Shown here: in pieces, positions 5,381 to 6,634 of the stretch | How positions within the stretch are numbered: the first letter of the stretch is position 1 | How the letters are laid out: every line of letters starts with the position of its first letter | Assembly (NCBI GenBank): GCA_010030955.1 | Contig: RHBP01000094.1 | Coordinates: 1-6,634 of the forward strand | DNA from: Synechococcaceae bacterium WBB_10_009 | GTDB taxonomy: Bacteria; Cyanobacteriota; Cyanobacteriia; PCC-6307; Cyanobiaceae | Length of the DNA: 6,634 nucleotides | Direction of reading: 5' to 3' | Translations under genes and position numbers: made by a program | The notes under the pieces: generated by a model | The model's database searches: none | The model's input: only the letters and a program-made list of their open reading frames with translations | Told to the model about the DNA's origin: nothing

Positions 5381-6102
5381 GCGCAACCAACACCGCACCG
5401 CTGCTGGCCCTGGAGCGCCTCAGCGTGCGCTACGGCGGCGTCACCGCCCTGCGCAGCCTGGATCTGGTGGTGCACCACGGTGAGCTGGTGACCCTGCTGG
5501 GCTCCAATGGGGCCGGCAAGAGCACCACCCTGCGGGCCATCTCGCAACTGGTGCCGGCCGCAGCCGGCACCCTGCGCTGGAACGGCGGCGTGATCAATGG
5601 CCTGCCCACCGAACGCACCGTGAAGCTGGGGATTGCCCACTGCCCGGAGGGGCGGCGGGCACGCCAGAGCGTGGCCGACAACCTGGAGCTCGGGGCCTGG
5701 CTGCGGCGCGACCGCAACGCCATCCGCCGCGACCTCGAGCGCTGCTACAGCCTCTTCCCCCGCCTGGCGGAACGGCGCACCCAGGCGGCGGGCTCCCTCT
5801 CGGGCGGTGAGCAGCAGATGCTGGCGATCGGGCGCGCCCTGATGGCCCAGCCCACGCTGCTGATGCTGGATGAACCCAGCCTGGGGCTCGCCCCCAAGCT
5901 GGTGGCCGAGGTGATGGGGGCCCTCAGCAACCTGCACGCCGATGGGCTCACGATCCTGCTGGTGGAGCAGAACGCCCAGGCCGCCCTGGACATCGCCGAC
6001 CGCGGCTACGTGCTCGAGGCCGGGGAGCTCAGCCTGGAGGGCAGCGCGGCGGAGCTGTTGGGCAACCCCGCCCTGCGGGAGGCCTACTTGGGAACCGGCT
6101 GA
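5377..6102 (+). CDS. livF: Branched-chain amino-acid ABC transporter ATP-binding protein, LivF type
   Basis: This is the second cytoplasmic ATPase of the importer, 241 residues, the usual LivF length. Its ATG overlaps the livG stop as ATGA. Motifs are the Walker A GSNGAGKS (42-49, Lys48), the LivF-type PEGR (90-93) in place of the canonical Q-loop glutamine, the signature LSGGEQQMLAIGRALM (141-156), the Walker B LLMLDEP (161-167, Glu166), the D-loop SLGLAP (168-173), and LLVEQNAQAAL (194-204), where Gln198 follows the Glu as is normal in LivF. The ending NPALREAYLG is the expected family C-terminus. One oddity: after PEGRR the family normally reads a hydrophobic residue plus Phe before the (P/A)RxxV segment, but here ARQSVADNLELGA follows directly, as if two residues were lost. 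This is the last gene of the operon and runs tail-to-tail into ggt. Confidence 0.95.
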   Translation: MSATNTAPLLALERLSVRYGGVTALRSLDLVVHHGELVTLLGSNGAGKSTTLRAISQLVPAAAGTLRWNGGVINGLPTERTVKLGIAHCPEGRRARQSVADNLELGAWLRRDRNAIRRDLERCYSLFPRLAERRTQAAGSLSGGEQQMLAIGRALMAQPTLLMLDEPSLGLAPKLVAEVMGALSNLHADGLTILLVEQNAQAALDIADRGYVLEAGELSLEGSAAELLGNPALREAYLGTG

Positions 6103-6110
6103 GGGCTCAG
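6099..6110. repeat. Short inverted repeat spanning the converging stop codons of livF and ggt
   Basis: The 12 bases CTGAGGGCTCAG read CTGAG, a GG spacer, then CTCAG, and contain both stop codons. The symmetry follows partly from having TGA on both strands. The stem is short and there is no T-run on either side, so it is weak as a bidirectional terminator. Confidence 0.3.
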
Positions 6111-6634
6111 GGCCGCTCCGGCACCGCCGCCGCATCCAACCGCCGCGGGTCGGCCACCCCCAGGCTGCCGCGGCCATCGGGTAACCACTCCACGGAATTG
6201 GCCGAACCCATGGCCGGGGTGAGCACCACCCGGTGGCCCCGTTGCTGCAACAGGCGCAGCGTGTCCGGGCTGAGGCCCTCCTCGGTGCTGATCTGATCGG
6301 GCCACAGCTGGCTGTGGATGCGGGGGGCGGCCACGGCGGAGGCCAGGTTGAGGCCATGCACCAGGCGGTTGAGCAGCACCTGCAGCACCGTGGTGATGAT
6401 GCGGCTGCCGCCGGGGCTGCCGGTGGCCAGCCAGGGGCGCTCGCCGGGTGCGAACACCAGCGTGGGGGTCATGGAGCTGAGGGGGCGGCGGCCGGGGGCA
6501 ATGGCGTTTTGGGCCCCCTGGCGCAGGCCATAGGCGTTGGGGGCACCGGGCTTGGCCGTGAAGTCGTCCATCTCGTTGTTGAGCAGGAAGCCCGCCCCCG
6601 GCACCGTGATGCCATTGCCATAGGCGGTGTTGAG
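6107..6634 (-). CDS. ggt: Gamma-glutamyltranspeptidase, C-terminal (small subunit) part, 5' truncated by window edge
   Basis: Ggt is a self-cleaving N-terminal-nucleophile enzyme that hydrolyses or transfers the gamma-glutamyl group of glutathione and related compounds, usually in the periplasm. The window holds 175 C-terminal residues, beginning LNTAYGNGITVPG. The Asn there corresponds to E. coli Asn411, so the catalytic threonine should lie about 20 residues outside the window. Then come FLLNNEMDDF (substrate amino-group contacts Glu and Asp), a segment FTAKPGAPNAYGL that corresponds to the active-site lid loop found in E. coli but missing from Bacillus Ggt, PLSSMTPTLV (the two Ser that hold the substrate carboxylate) and TGSPGGSRIITTVLQ (Gly-Gly of the oxyanion hole). 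The rest, RIHSQLWPDQI, then GLSPDTLRLLQQRGH, then AMGSANSVEWLPDG, then VADPRRLDAAA, follows the family to its end. All visible active-site residues are kept. The stop codon (bases 6107-6109) is 4 nt from the stop of livF. Confidence 0.95.
   Translation of the reverse strand, partial: LNTAYGNGITVPGAGFLLNNEMDDFTAKPGAPNAYGLRQGAQNAIAPGRRPLSSMTPTLVFAPGERPWLATGSPGGSRIITTVLQVLLNRLVHGLNLASAVAAPRIHSQLWPDQISTEEGLSPDTLRLLQQRGHRVVLTPAMGSANSVEWLPDGRGSLGVADPRRLDAAAVPERP

Noticed and set aside
279..6102. Interpretation as the urea transporter urtABCDE
   Set aside because: The gene order resembles it, but the receptors do not look like UrtA as I recall it, the first permease (310 residues) is too short for UrtB, and no urease genes are in view. 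An amino-acid HAAT importer fits better.
6085..6150. Intrinsic terminator at the livF-ggt junction
   Set aside because: Only a 4-5 bp stem with a tiny loop is available, and no T-run follows on either strand.
5359..6357. Open frame of 332 codons on the - strand opposite livF and the ggt end
   Set aside because: It overlaps ggt in a different frame and livF in antisense, with a low-complexity product. The Ggt frame carries all the family motifs.
1..6634. HIP1 (GCGATCGC) repeats typical of many cyanobacteria
   Set aside because: All CGATCG sites seen by eye have a wrong flanking base (for example 3352 and 4147 read GCGATCGG); no exact HIP1 was found.

Overview
The window is high-GC DNA (roughly 70 % G+C by eye) with tightly packed genes. 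It most likely comes from a unicellular cyanobacterium of the Synechococcus/Cyanobium type. The basis is the style of the HemL C-terminus, the composition, and a HAAT-family amino-acid transporter of the kind cyanobacteria carry. This placement is an inference from style, not a database match. The cyanobacterial HIP1 octamer GCGATCGC was not seen anywhere, which fits a picocyanobacterium better than Synechocystis- or Nostoc-like lineages.

Layout. (1) 1-269, + strand: the last 88 codons of hemL (glutamate-1-semialdehyde 2,1-aminomutase, tetrapyrrole synthesis). (2) 279-6102, + strand: a complete, compact six-gene operon for a branched-chain/neutral amino-acid ABC importer. The order is two tandem paralogous lipoprotein substrate-binding proteins, then a LivH-type permease, a LivM-type permease, a LivG-type ATPase and a LivF-type ATPase. 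Gaps are 3 nt, 3 nt and 12 nt, followed by two 4-nt ATGA overlaps, so the genes should be co-transcribed and translationally coupled. (3) 6107-6634, - strand: the C-terminal 175 residues of gamma-glutamyltranspeptidase (most of its small subunit), converging on livF with only 4 nt between the two stop codons.

How it works together. Either binding lipoprotein would sit on the periplasmic side, capture an amino acid and deliver it to the LivH/LivM channel, driven by the LivG/LivF ATPase pair. The neighbouring Ggt family cleaves gamma-glutamyl compounds such as glutathione, usually in the periplasm, and so could supply amino acids to the importer. That functional link is an inference from proximity.

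Nothing here looks like a wholly new system. The points most worth a second look are the tandem duplication of the binding protein with its junction preserved, divergence of the second copy in a family-conserved loop, an apparent two-residue loss in the Q-loop region of LivF, runs of six G as the only Shine-Dalgarno candidates before livM, livG and livF, and the near-absence of intergenic DNA at both ends of the operon. There is no gene-free stretch longer than 12 nt. No tRNA, rRNA, CRISPR, insertion sequence or convincing intrinsic terminator was seen.
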